A stretch of DNA of 64,000 nt from Mansonella perstans (taxonomy: Eukaryota > Nematoda > Chromadorea > Rhabditida > Onchocercidae). Below the pieces are notes generated by a model. It was not told the origin of the DNA and searched no databases. It saw only the letters and a list, made by a program, of their open reading frames with translations. Where the stretch lies: assembly GCA_037074765.1 (NCBI GenBank), contig JBAMDO010000137.1, positions 1-64,000 on the forward strand, read 5' to 3'. A program made the position numbers and the translations under genes. This document shows positions 28,123 to 40,656 of the stretch, piece after piece (the stretch's first letter is position 1; each line of letters begins with the position of its first letter).

Positions 28123-28992
28123 GGCATGTTTCAAATTTAACGACATAATATTTGCAAACATTTTATATCACTTGAAATTTATAAAGTCAGCAATGATAAC
28201 TTCTTCACTTAACGAGGTCACGTAATTCTTGATGAAGTCTTTCTCATTTATAGTGACATTCATTTTTATCTGTATGAACTTAAAGAATGCTGATAATTTT
28301 TCAAAAATAAGAATTGAATAGCTCAATGACACCATAAAAGGTTTATGGTGATGATGAGAAGTCAGTTTTTTTTTATTTTATTTTAGAATTATGTTATATT
28401 TCATACGCTTCATTTCATTTAATGTCATCGCATTTTAATTTCATACTCTTTGTAAAAATCAGAAATATATGTAACTTAGCAAGAAGGAATTATAAAATTG
28501 TATATACTGCGGTCAATAAAGTTGCAGAATGTATACATTGAAAAAGTGGCATCTAGTAAAGTCAGCTGTCATCGAAAATATATTTTTGAATATGTTTACA
28601 GGAAACAAAGTACGAGAAATAGGAAATTTGTTGTTGGAGGAGGACCGAAGAACGTCAAAAACAAATGTAACACCAAATAAACGGAAGTTGATCCAAGTTA
28701 GACATTCATTTCTCATATATGCGATACTCTTTTTATTGAAATATGACTAGATCCCAATGCAGTTACATCTATCCAAAACTCATTTTCTAGATGTATGACT
28801 GTTTTAAAGTTACTTTTATTTTGCTTTGGTACGATCAGAACAAATTTGGTGACAATACTATGTGGCTTTTTGCATATTATTATGAGATGCCAAGGTTTCA
28901 ACTTGTAGGAATGCTTTGTATCTTGTAAAAATGAAAAGATTGAAGCTATTGACATAACATTTGCTTCATCTCTTTGTTATCACCGAATAGTT
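28123..28992. other. Convergent gap between two genes
   Basis: Contains the 3' flank of the small plus-strand gene and of the minus-strand membrane-protein gene. Around 28603-28696 there is a plus-strand stretch open in two frames behind a TTTACAG acceptor. It may be an alternative last exon of the small gene. Nothing else is supported. Confidence 0.45.
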
Positions 28993-31102
28993 TTAGTGTG
29001 CAATTATTGTATACTGTTCTTCGAAGGCATCAGGAATGGCTTCGTGTGGTGCTCGATCGGGTACATAAGTACCGAAAAGTATGGTGCATATGAACTGATT
29101 GTACATAGAATTTATAGGAAGTGCTATGTGGTCATGCGCTGTTGCATAATCGTTTCGATCTATAATAAATTGTTCGTTAATTATATCACGACTGTGATTT
29201 GTACAGATTATTAAAGTTAATAAAATGATTTGACATTGCTTATCCCATCATTCATAATCTCACTTTCATATGAGAAATCTGAAAATTTGATCTGTTTTTC
29301 GGGAATTAATATGATTTAATTTGATGAAACAGCATAAATATTTGTGATTTTAGTTAATGGAAAGTAACTAAGATATATATGCATCTTTCGGAGGACTGAA
29401 ATTATCTTCTATAATAATTCTATCATCTATAAAAGAAATAATCCATTTAGTTAGGATGTCCTGAATTATTTTCCTTTGTTACGATACGATATTCTATAAC
29501 TTCTGAAATCTCGACTCAAAAATCTGTCAATGTCGATCATTTTTAAAACAGTCATTGCGATTTGTCAAATATATGAAAAGTTTGAAGTGTGTCTAACTGG
29601 CAAGAACGATAAATAAACGTATCTTCAAATGGATTTTATTATTATTACTAAATACAATACATACTTACAACAGCCTTTTCCTAGTAATCCTTGTAAATTT
29701 GCAAATGTAAAAGCAGTAGCGACAATTGTCGAAAATAAATAGATAAAGTCGAATTGTTGATAGAATATACCATATGCAATGCATAGTAATGTTGCTGAGC
29801 TTAAGGGATAAAATAAGAATTTTCGGCGATCTTGACCAACTTTTGGGCAAATAAACTGCAAAGGAAAACACAAAAGTGAACATTTGATGAAGACCTTTCA
29901 AGAGTGGCATTAACGATATATTTCAAAATAAAATTTTTGATTTTGATAAAATTGAAGTTTAGATTTCTAGAGTCATTTCAACTTCGATTATTTAATTTCA
30001 TATATAGATTTGAATTGAGCAAAGAAATTTTGTCACAAAAGTTTTGATTAACAAAATTATCATAATTTAAGGAAGCATCATATACGAATAGATATTGTAA
30101 ACAACCTCAACAGTCAGTGCTACCACGGTTAATGAATAATACGGTGGTGCTGGTAGTACAGGTTGTTGCCATTTCAAATACAATTGATGTGTACCTGCTC
30201 CTATCACAAATGATAATATCAGCGCGCAAAATCTTCGTTCTGATAAACCAGACTTTTGCTAAAAATTAATCTTTTCCAGTAATTTTATTCCACTATAAAT
30301 ATGAATTTAAATTTAATCTTAATTTTGGAAATGCAAAAAAAAACTCAATTTTTAAAATTTTTTATTTAAATGAAAATTTTACCATTGGTATCTTCCGATG
30401 TAAAAGAAATACTAATTTTGGCAATAAAATGTACAGAAAAATAAAGGATAGTATGGTGCTTGTTGCAATGCTGGACAGTATCATATGACCTATGTATGTG
30501 CTAGCAAAATCTTCGCCGTAGCACTTTGCACTGATGACTACATGATCCCAGAAATGGTTTCTAAAGAAAGTATTTCTTGACATTATTAAATTTAAACTAA
30601 ATTTATCAAATTTCAAACTCAATTAGCAGTACTGAATTTGAAACTTACGTTACTTTCTTTAGATTTTTTTGCAAATAGGTTCAAAATTATGTAAATTTTA
30701 ATTTTTTGTCAGTGATTTAATGAAACAAATACTTCTGAAATTTAAACTTTTGACTGATCACTTTGTCATCAATCGTTGCTGCAAAACTTTAATTGTACTT
30801 TAAATTTAAAATCTTAATTTTACAAGCTGTCTTGTAGAAATTTACATGGCCAGAAAGGAATAATCAAAATCATTCGGTACTGGTCCCCAGTCGAAGCAAT
30901 GTTCAAATTCCTGAATCGATGATTCGACAACAGTTTTAGGAAATTGAGTAATTGACGTGATCCATGAATGGATTAGCGTTTTACCAAACTGATAAGCTAT
31001 CAATCCAAAATGAAGAATGATTTCTTTAAAATCATTTAAATATATTCGCAAAACTTTCAATATCCATTTACTCTGCAGCAATTCTTTTCCATTGTTCCAC
31101 AT
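28993..31102 (-). CDS. Multi-pass membrane protein A (divergent paralogue pair), about 313 aa
   Basis: Five exons, all phases consistent: 31102-30846, 30560-30383, 30258-30106, 29855-29669, 29159-28993. The first exon encodes an amphipathic, mostly soluble N-terminal 85 residues ending in WGPVPNDFDYSF. The next three encode about six hydrophobic helices with the motifs LSERRFCALILSF, GAGTHQLYLKW and PAPPYYSLTVVAL. The last exon encodes HIALPINSMYNQF and an acidic end (DAFEEQYT). Every exon has a counterpart in the gene starting at 31650 on the other strand. Function is not established. The helix layout and the C-terminal pattern (DYxxxHDxI before the last helix) faintly recall the Bax-inhibitor-1/TMBIM family, but key residues are not clearly conserved, so this is a hypothesis only. 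Confidence 0.72.
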
Positions 31103-31649
31103 CTTTACCTTAATTATAAATTATTTTTATATCGCAACAGAAAGTAAGAGTAATAATAATTAATAATAATAATAGCAATAAAAACAATGATAATAACAAT
31201 AATAATAATAATGATAATAATAATAATAATAATGATCATAACAATCATAATAATGATCATAGAATATAACAATAATTACAATAATAATATTGCTGTATAT
31301 GAAAAGATCGGTCACCTCTTAATTCAGTAATGGTTATGAGGCTCCAAAAATTACATATATACATGCAAAATTTATCAAATTAAAATTAACAAAAGTTAAA
31401 TTAATCAAACAATTTCTTTTACACAAACTTCCAAACATTTATTTAATTGACAGAGATATAAAGCTTACACAGCGATTCAAAAGTTTGCAATGAAAATTTT
31501 TCGAAAAATAATTGAAATAACAAATTAATATGTAAAATTTATTAGTCAAAAATTATTTAAATACTTAAAACGATGCAAATATCACCAATTTACTGCAGTT
31601 GCAGCTGACAAGTTTTGCATATAATACTTGCTAATTTCGATTTGAAAAA
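31103..31649. promoter_or_regulatory. Shared divergent promoter region between the two paralogues
   Basis: The two paralogous genes start back to back 547 bp apart, so both 5' flanks and any shared control elements must lie here. The region includes an imperfect (AAT)n tract and is otherwise very AT-rich. No specific factor site is recognised. Confidence 0.5.
31150..31290. repeat. Imperfect (AAT)n trinucleotide tract
   Basis: About 140 bp of AAT units broken by occasional C or G (AATAGCAAT, AATGATCAT), inside the divergent promoter region. Confidence 0.85.
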
Positions 31650-34600
31650 GTGAAAAGAGAAATGCCTGAGGAAAGCAGAAAGATGAAACATCGAAAAGAT
31701 AAATTTCCACGAGAGATGAATACTGTATCAACAAAAAACTCAGATACTTCCCGGTCATTGAATGCATCGAGAGATCCTTTCGAGAGAGCCGAAATGACTG
31801 GTCACGATCAAGAATTGCCTGATATTGTACAGATGAGTAAGGAAAGTTTGATCGATTCACTTAAGTCAATGGAAGCTGTCATTCTATAGTTGGTTTTCAA
31901 TTGCTTTGTAGCAATTCAACGTTTAATAAGTTTTTACTCATTACTAGCTTTTTTATTTCGGATATGCACTGAAGTATTTAGAATGATAAATTACTTCTTT
32001 TTTAAAATTTCTCAAAATAATAAAAATATTGGCAAAGTTTTAGTGCTAGCATATCAGCATGTAATAAGAAAGTTCATGTTATTTTATAAATGTTGATAAT
32101 AAAAGAAAGGGAGAGAAAAAAAGAGAAAGAAAATGTTGGAACTTATTTAATTTTAAATCGGAAAAGTAAAAGTTTAAGTTTTTAAAGATTTCAACTTTGA
32201 TATTTTTTACTAACTTTACATGTCATTTCTTGTCTTTGTGTGTTTCAGTCAATACAGCGCTGATATTGTGGAAGAAACTTTTATACTTATGAATAAAATT
32301 GCAATTTTCTTCATTAATTTACGTACAAGCCTATGGCCAATGCTTGAAAAATATCGAAAAACATTGTGTGAAATTGTAATTGAAAAAATACAAAAATGTC
32401 TTCTATTCACGCCTATCCCAAATTCTTTCAATTACATCTCTTGTATGGTGTAGGTTTCAATCTTCATTTTCAAATCTCACATGTTTCCATGAGTTTATGT
32501 ACCAATTAACGGCACCTTCATGGATTACAGGTGTCACTTCTCATGATAACAGTGACATCTTTATGAAATGATGACCAGTCTATCTGGTAAACTGTGTAAT
32601 AGATGACTGATTGCCTGGATTAATTATTTGGATTAAAAGATGAACACGAAAATTTATGAAAATAACATAAAAAAAAACAAAAATTTTAAATAGATAAAAT
32701 TAAATTTTTCTTAGAGGTCAGTTTTGGGCCATAATAATTATGACAGCAAAATGTTGTGGTGAAAGATTTGCAAATATGGGAATTGGTTATTTTTTGCTAT
32801 CATTATTACTGGGAAAAGAAATTCCATCCTTATTATTCATTTTTATTCTAATGCCATTGCTTGCATATTTATTGAATCAAAAAACATCAATGGTAAATTG
32901 ATTTTTTTAAAATATTACTGATCTAATTAATCAGTTAATTAACATGATTGATTTTGCCGTCATTTTATCGTATTTTAGGTATGCAAGAAGCATTACCATA
33001 TTAAAATGATCAATGTAACAGTTTCATGAAAAGAATTTAAAAAATTTTAGTAATTTTCTACAAATTTTACTCAAAAATTTGTGCGAAAAAAAGTTTTAGT
33101 TTAAAAAATATTACTGTTGTATATTTTAATTTTAGGATAAATTAAGTTTAGCAGAACGTCGTTGGCTTGTTTTGATATTTTCATTTTGGGTTGGTGCATC
33201 AACGCATTACATTTTAATTAATTGGGATCTTGGAGTCCTTCCATCACCACCATTTTATTCATCAACACTTGTAGCACTACTTTTCGAGGTAAGATAATTT
33301 GTAAAATGAAAAATTGAAAGAATTTCATAAAATTCACAACAATGAAACATTTCCAGTTCATTGGTCCAATGCTAAGTCATAATCGACCGCTGCTTCTTTT
33401 AAATACCATTGGTATTGCGTCATGCGTTTGCTTTATATATGCGTATATTTATGCTTGCTTCACGTTCACGTACTTTTATACTTCTCTAATAGCAATTGCT
33501 TCGTCATTTTACAGTATGCAACAACATCTTGCTGATCCGAAATTAGGTTTCACTAATTCCTTTTTTGCATTTTATTATTTACAAATTTTAATTTAAATTT
33601 TATCATTTTTTTGAGGTAAATTAATAATCAAATTTGAAAATTGGAAATTATTTCTACTGCTAAGTAATACTGTTATGAATTTTTGTCATTTTTCCCTATT
33701 GTTGACCAACATAGCAAACATTTTTGGAATATTTTACAATTTTGACATTATTCAAGTTTTGAAAAAAATTATTATACATTAACTAGTATGACCACAAATA
33801 TTACATCACATGCTAGATCAATAATTCTCAATCTATTCTTGAACAGGAACCATTTTAACCATTACATTAAAAGTTCAACAGTAACAAATTCCGTTAATTT
33901 GAAATTAAATTTTAATCAGAACTTTTAATGCATTAATGTACCAATTGAACTTTTAATGTACTAGTTATAGAGAAAATAACTCCTTTCGAAAAAACCGAAC
34001 TAATTTATTATAACATTACTTTGTGATAATCAACGAGATCTATAACAATCTTACAATCTAAGGATGGTCACTGCTAAAAATAACAAGACAATTTGTACCA
34101 CTATATCAGTGATCTTTAATTTACTGTTTGTTTGTCACTTTTTTTTACCTGACTAAATAAGGCTGTAAGTACACTTCAATATCTAACTTATGGAAACTTT
34201 AACAAAATCATTCCTCAAAGATTATTGTCGGATTTCCACTCGACAATAATCTGTCAAAATCTTCTGTTGCTCAGCAATGCAAAAAATCTCATCATAAGTA
34301 GTGCTGTAAATCAGGGCATCTGTTTAGCATGATGAAAGGAACGAGACCCGTAAAACAAAATCTAATAAAACTTCTCGAAGAAGTAAAAAAATTAAATTTA
34401 ACGATCTAACTGCATCAAATAAACGTTTGCTAACAATAAGATACACCTCGCAGCACCGAATATTCGTCGCAAAATTTTTTAGATTATCACTGTAGTGTGT
34501 TGGGAATAGATTTGCTAAACTTTAATAGATTGTTGACAAGTAGCCAAATACAATAACCTTATTTATGGATAAAAATTTACAAAGGGAATTTAAATCTCGA

Positions 34601-35378
34601 GAAATGATTTCATGAAAGTTCCCATAGGTTATATATGAAGTATGCTTACAGTCTTATAAGTCAAATTAAAGAAAGTGATAAAAAGCATATCAAATAAGCA
34701 GTAAATCAAATTAATTATGTAGTCAGATTAAAGAAAGTAACAAATAAGCAGTAAATTAAAGATCGCTAATATGATAAGCATACATAAATGGATGGTACAA
34801 ACAATCTTTTTATTTACAGCAACCATCTTTAGATTATAAAATTTCGAGATTTTTTAAAATTATTTTGGTTTTTCAACAACCGCTACCTGTTTTCAAAGTG
34901 CTATCATCTTCAACGACTACAATCTGGGAACCGTTATGCTAGCTCTAAGAAATATCCTTCCTACTGGTTGTTCAGTAAAATATATTTTCCGTTCTACTAA
35001 TAATTACAAGATATTAATTCGGAAAGAAGCTAATAATACCTGATCTCTTTAAAAATATATTCCAATTAGTCAGGTTACAAGGCCATATTTCAGACCATAT
35101 TTAAGATATTTAAATGAAATTGAATAAAATTCGTCAAAAAAAAATAAAATAAAATTATTTTTTAGAAACAAATAGGATATTTCTTACTTTTTTTTTTTTT
35201 TTTTTTATGTCGTGGTGATGTTAGTCAAGGATATGTTCTACTTCCAATTCAATCAATGTACAATCAGTTAGCGTTTACACTCATATTTGGTCACTATATC
35301 TGGAATCGTAATACTAATGGAATCAAACCGGATGCAGTGGAAGAACGATATACACTATTGTTCCACCAATTACACTAA
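31650..35378 (+). CDS. Multi-pass membrane protein B (divergent paralogue pair), about 420 aa
   Basis: Exons: 31650-31836, 31912-32071, 32249-32449, 32715-32892, 33136-33288, 33357-33546 and a last exon ending 35378. The first exon gives a polar N-terminus (rich in K, R, S, E) absent from the paralogue. Later exons repeat the paralogue's pattern: FTPIPNSFNY, an AKCCGERFA segment, LAERRWLVLIFSF, GASTHYILINW, PSPPFYSSTLVAL and VLLPIQSMYNQ. Exons 32715-32892 (178 nt) and 33136-33288 (153 nt) have exactly the lengths of their partners. About six membrane helices. The last intron is long (about 1.6 kb versus 0.5 kb in the paralogue) and its acceptor is uncertain. An acceptor at 35175 keeps the frame, but reads through a 19-T run as a phenylalanine stretch. 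The tidier-looking acceptor at 35219 would break the frame. Function unknown, same caveats as the paralogue. Confidence 0.7.
33863..33960. repeat. 16-bp perfect inverted repeat in the long last intron of gene B
   Basis: Arms 33863-33878 and 33945-33960 (TACATTAAAAGTTCAA and its complement) enclose 66 bp that contains a further partial copy of the arm. It could be a small terminal-inverted-repeat element or a fold-back. The intron it sits in is three times longer than the paralogue's. Confidence 0.65.
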
Positions 35379-37064
35379 TCACTTTAAGAAATGAAATGTG
35401 ATACGGGATTGATAGATAAAAAATAGCAGAAATTGTTTGATGATATATTCGTATTAATGTTAACAATTATTGAATTTCAAGTTATACTAATCGAAAAAGA
35501 AAAAAGCTGATTTTAGGTGAAATAGTAAATACAACGTAATTATCGTAATTATCAGTAGCTTATTCATGTAATAATTGATTGCTTTAAAAAGACATTTCGA
35601 TATGTATGCAAAATAGAAATTTCTAATTTTCTATTTTTTTTTATTCAATTCTTCCTTTTTCCGATTAATGCATGACCTTTTTTTCAAATACATGGCTGTT
35701 GGAATTTTTTCTTTTCCGTAGTTTTGTAGTATCATTTACATGATTTCCAATGCTGTAGAATCAGTTTTTTTTTTCTTTTCTGGCTAGACTGATTTTCAAT
35801 TACAAAATTGAAAATTTCCACGCAGCCTAATAAAATCAATTTGATTGATCCACTTGTAGAGCCAGAAAAACAAAGCATATCAACTGATGGGAAATAGAAG
35901 AATTTATAGATCATAGTATATTGAAGCTTAGCAATAGATAGCGCTAAATTACTGTAAATTGAATAAAAAATCATAATTTGTACAAGATGTAATCATGATA
36001 ACCATATTCATCATTTGATAATCATTATAATAAGAATAAAAAAAATATTAAAGGTTAGAAAAAAAACGGCTAATGAAATGATGGAAATATTATTTTAATA
36101 GCTTCATACCACTTTTCAACTATCTTCTTTTTCTTTTTTAACTATCATTTCGAAATTCTGAAACGAAAACAATCAGATGTAAATTGATTCTACTTTCTTT
36201 CTCTTAATACTTTGATTATAAAAATAAAATTTGAAATAATCACAATGACAATTTGCATCGCTCAGTATGATATGATACTTGATGGAAACTAAGTGATACT
36301 GAAAATACTGTTGGAAGGTACTGTTGATATTGAAAAATGATACTGAGAATTTAATAATACTGAAAATCTCTCAAATTCAAATTAGAGAAATGCTTCCTGA
36401 AATCAAAATAGCACTATTTCATTTTATTTACGATTCTATATTTTCCTCTTTTTTTAAATACGATTACAGCACGAATTATTGTCTGAAAAACATAATTGAG
36501 ATTAATTAGCTAATTAATGCAATTTATATTTGAATGATCGGAAACAATCATACTATTTGAGAATTTTTGAAAATGCTTCACCGTTAACTCTTTTCAATAT
36601 GATCATGAAAATCAATCATCGTGGATGTTTCACGTAAACCCAATTTATTGTCCAGTTTGGAGGGTAAAGTTGGGTTGTCCTAATGGTCATAAAGAAAGAT
36701 AGATGGAATGTAAAAGCCAGGAATATAAAGCTAATTTTATTTCCCTCTTTTGATTTTCCTTCAAAAAAGACATAATAACCTATGTGGTCATCACAACATG
36801 TGCTGCAATGACCAATGACCAATGACCACTAGCGAATCTGACTATACATCCCCTCTTCATCTTTTCATTATTAATAGCAATTATTGATCCAGCATAAATC
36901 ATGTCACAAATGCGCATCGTATCACGTATCACGCAAAACATTGTAACTTCAGTGCAGTAGCACAGTATCAAGGATTAATATGGCCCTGTCTTATCTTGCT
37001 AATGAAAATTAGTTGGAGCGTATTTTGTCGTGTTTTTCAGTCGTCACGCATTTCTCAGGAAATT
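35379..37064. other. Intergenic region between gene B and fructosamine kinase
   Basis: AT-rich with poly-T runs. A short tandem CAATGAC motif occurs near 36810-36830. An acceptor (TTTTTCAG, ending 37040) stands 24 bp before the kinase start codon and suits trans-splicing. No coding exon seen. Confidence 0.55.
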
Positions 37065-40000
37065 ATGGAAGCAATCAAAACCGAACTCGGTCTTGGTACC
37101 ATTAAGGAATTAAGATTCAGATCAGGTGGTGGCTGTATTAGTAAAGCTAAAGCATATAGCACGGATAAATATGGTGATATTTTCGTGAAATTTAATGATA
37201 ACGATAAGGTTAACATTTCTAATTTTATTTTTATTTATTTTTTGCTTTCATTTATTTTTAGTTTTTATTATATTTGAATTATGCATTAAGTGCTAACAGT
37301 ATTTCTGATATTTTCGAATAAAATTAACAAAATTAAACTTCTTTTTTTTTTTTTGAAACACTGAAATTTGACTTATCATACAACATCTATGATGAAGCTT
37401 TTAGTGATTAAATTTACATTTGATGAGAATCTTATGTGAAATTCTAAATCAATAGTATTGTTTTCTCACTTGATTTTATCTTAAACATACATACATAAAT
37501 ATTTATTGCTGTAATTTTGTTACGGCATTTGTTATGCTAAGTCACTAAGGAAGGTTAGTTTTTTTTTTTCTTTAATTTGTAAAGTGAAATAAATTTTATA
37601 GGCGCACGAGATGTTTGATGGTGAAATTGCGAGTTTGCAAGCGTTATCAGATACCAATACAATTCGAGTACCGAAACCAATCAAGGTAACATATATTACT
37701 AGTTACCATCAATAAAATGAAAATTCTAGAATGCAGTTTCATTTTATCGAATCCATTATATATTCATGTTCATGCGATTATTTATAAGTTTAAAAAAGTT
37801 TTCGAGTGATTATTTATAAATTTGAAAAGTTTTTGAGCGATTATTTATAAGTTTAAAAAGTTTTTGATTTTAATAGTGATAACTATGACTGAAGCTTTGT
37901 AAAAGTTTTTTCATTTCATACAGTATGAATCATTGTATTAATTAAAATCATAACCTATAATTTTTAATAGGAAGATATCAATCAAGTGATTGAACTGATT
38001 CGAACATTGATTTGTTAGTCTGTTCTAAAATATATGAATAGAATAATTATATGAGTAATTATTTTACATATGAATGAATATATGAAGAGGGTGTAAGCAT
38101 TGCTATTCCATCTCGCAGTAATATGCTGTGTTGCAATAATTTAACTTGCATAATTTGATCTTGATAGAATTCATGAATTGGAAGATTAAGATTCAAATTG
38201 TAGATTCACTAATTGCTTAATTGGGCCATATTTTTTTTTACTTTATAACCATTACAATATAAAGTTTAGTGCTAATTTCCAGAGATTTTCGATAGGTAAT
38301 GAGTGTTGTCTGGCAATGGAATTTTTGGATATGCATGGTCAAGCAGATTATGAGAAGCTTGGTACGAGTATCGCCAAGTTCAGTATTTTCCTGTATTGAG
38401 TTTTGTTGGCATTGTCGATGAAACCATTTTGTTTTAAATGGTTTATTTAGTTCATAAGACTTAAATTTGTTTAATAAAGAACAAGAATTTACTCATTTTT
38501 ATTCTTCCGAAAAATAAACTTTAAATGAGAAATCTACAAATCTCTAGAGACTCATAGTACTAAAGGCGTAAATTTGCGACAAAAGCAGTTAATTAGCAAA
38601 AAAAGAAAAAGACGAATGACGAATTTTTTCTGGCGAATGAGCAACTTTTTATTCTTTATTACACAAATTTAAATACTTTTAATTAAACAAATACTTTACG
38701 CCATAAGGGTTAGACCTTCTTTGAATTCAAAACTTCCTTTTTTAAGTTGAAATGTTGCTTTTATGAATTCCGATAAAACGAAAAATGTCCTGAAATGAAA
38801 AACGCTTCGTGAAATATCCGAGATTTCTATGGATAATTGAGATTATTACGAGCGTTATTAAAGAAAACTGATGACAGATGATGACGCAAAAGGACTTTGT
38901 TATATTGAAATATTTCAGATTGCATTTACATAACAAATCCTTAATGGAGGCAAGTAAAAATAGCCAGTCGAGAATCGGCGGAACTGCGGAACAACCACAG
39001 CCAATTGAAAAATTCGGATTTCATGTACTTACATATAGTGGGTATTGTCCTCTTATTAATGATTGGTCGGATAATTGGGTGGTAAGTTCTTCCAATGGTT
39101 CTGGCGTACACGTAATAAAAAATACGAAACAGTTCATATTAAGAAAAGATCTTTGGCGGTAAGAAACATTAAATGATCAGTACCATTCATTACCTGGATC
39201 ATTTCATGAAACATATCTGCATGCAAAGTCTGAATAAATAGCAGACATGATTATATAAAAAGATGAAGGCTGTTATTATTCCATATAATCCAACTGTTTT
39301 TATCATATGCTTTTTGACTTTCAGGAATTTTATTCGCAAAATCGACTGAAGAAAGTTATTGATATTATTGTCGAGGTAGTATTTCTGTTCACTTAATGGT
39401 TTTTGCGGTAATTATTTCCTTTTTCTTAAATATGTAATTTTAGAATTATTATTTTGGTGCAAACAGAATAATTTTAGAAAACCGGTAATCGAGAGTTGTT
39501 GGCGTTGTGGCCAAAACTGGAACGAAAAATTCCTGAATATTTCAAGAATTGTGATATATTTCCATGCCTATTACATGGTGATCTTTGGTCCGGAAACTTT
39601 TCGTTCACCAAGGATGGACCAAGTGAGCCTCTCTCATGGACAATTAGTTTTGTATTATCTGATAACTTAATTTAATTTCTAATATAGAATTTAGCTAACA
39701 TTATAATTTTCCGACCGTATCAGAAGCCTATTTCGTCTCTTAAGAAAATGGCTGAAGATTTAAAGGAGCCAAGAGTAGTTTTTTTCACAGTTTTTGATAT
39801 TTTGCAAAATTGTAGCAGTGTTTGATCCAGCATCCTTTTACGGGCATAGCGAATATGAGTTTGGCATCTTAACTATGTTCGGCGGTTTCCCTCAAGCTTT
39901 TCACACAGCCTATCACAAAGTGATACCACAAACTGCGGGATTCAGCCAACGTGTGGAGCTTTATCAACTTTTCCATCACTTGAATCATTGGTACCTTTTG

Positions 40001-40656
40001 ATTTAATTTTAATCTCCTGTGAGAAAAATGAAGTCTAATCTTTTTGAGAAATGATAGTACTAATAGTTAGAAAGTAAAATTTTGATCAGATATGTTTAGT
40101 TATAATCTAGCCATGAATGCATTCGCCGTTTGTTAATGCGAACTAGAAACAGTATACTGCAAGGAAATTTAGAGCTTGAAGTTACGGATCCTTCAACAAA
40201 TGGTCATTCTACAGATGCTAGGAGTGAAGTTTTACTCCTAACATCGTATCATGATCATTTGTTGGAAAGAAGGTATTGGACATACGATTAACCCCAATAA
40301 ATTCCGTTTTGAACAACAATGAAGTATCAAATTTTATATGGAATACGAGGTCATTGTTTATTGTTTCCAGATTAATTTTATTAAATCAGCTAAATGTTCA
40401 TAGCAGACCAGCACTTTTGTTATGAATATTGTACTGCTTAAAGAAGATTATATGAATAATGTCAAGTTGTGAGTGGCTTGGATTGACAATTAAGAAAATG
40501 GCAATAATTTGATCACGATTAAAAATGCTGTTGTTGATATTATGACTTTTTTTATTTTTCTTGCTTTTCTATTTCCTTATTAATTTCTTTTGCAGGAATC
40601 ACTTTGGTTCAGGATATAAACCAGGAGCATTAAGCATGATGCAAAGACTTTCGTGA
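37065..40656 (+). CDS. Fructosamine-3-kinase / ketosamine-3-kinase family
   Basis: Phosphorylates the sugar on glycated (Amadori) lysines so that it falls off, a cytosolic protein-deglycation enzyme. Exons: 37065-37208, 37602-37685, 38283-38377, 38919-39081, 39325-39375, 39478-39622, 39816-39990, 40596-40656; 918 nt, 305 aa, the usual family length. Glycine-rich nucleotide loop SGGGCISKA near residue 20, followed by IFVKFN with the ATP-binding lysine. The catalytic loop [10 protein letters not shown] lies near 211-220. [13 protein letters not shown] near 230 supplies the metal-binding aspartate. The family's C-terminal NHW/NHFG signature is split by the last intron. The chosen ATG gives [11 protein letters not shown], matching the family's N-terminus. 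Everything needed for catalysis is present. An in-frame cassette exon within the last intron (40111-40272) is described separately. Confidence 0.95.
40111..40272 (+). other. Possible in-frame cassette exon inside the last intron of fructosamine kinase
   Basis: A 162-nt stretch (54 codons, no stop) is bounded by an acceptor (AATCTAG, ending 40110) and a donor (AG|GTATTG). Both phases match the neighbouring exons, so it can be inserted without changing the frame. The encoded segment is polar ([14 protein letters not shown], then [14 protein letters not shown]). Inclusion changes the conserved tryptophan of LNHW to cysteine and separates it from NHFG. This might reduce activity or define an isoform. 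I know of no such insert in the family. Confidence 0.45.

Noticed and set aside
28990..29110. Plus-strand reading (TVLRRHQEWLRVVLDRVHK) that looks like a helical exon
   Set aside because: It is the antisense of the last exon of minus-strand membrane protein A, whose frame aligns with its paralogue's last exon at 35215-35378.
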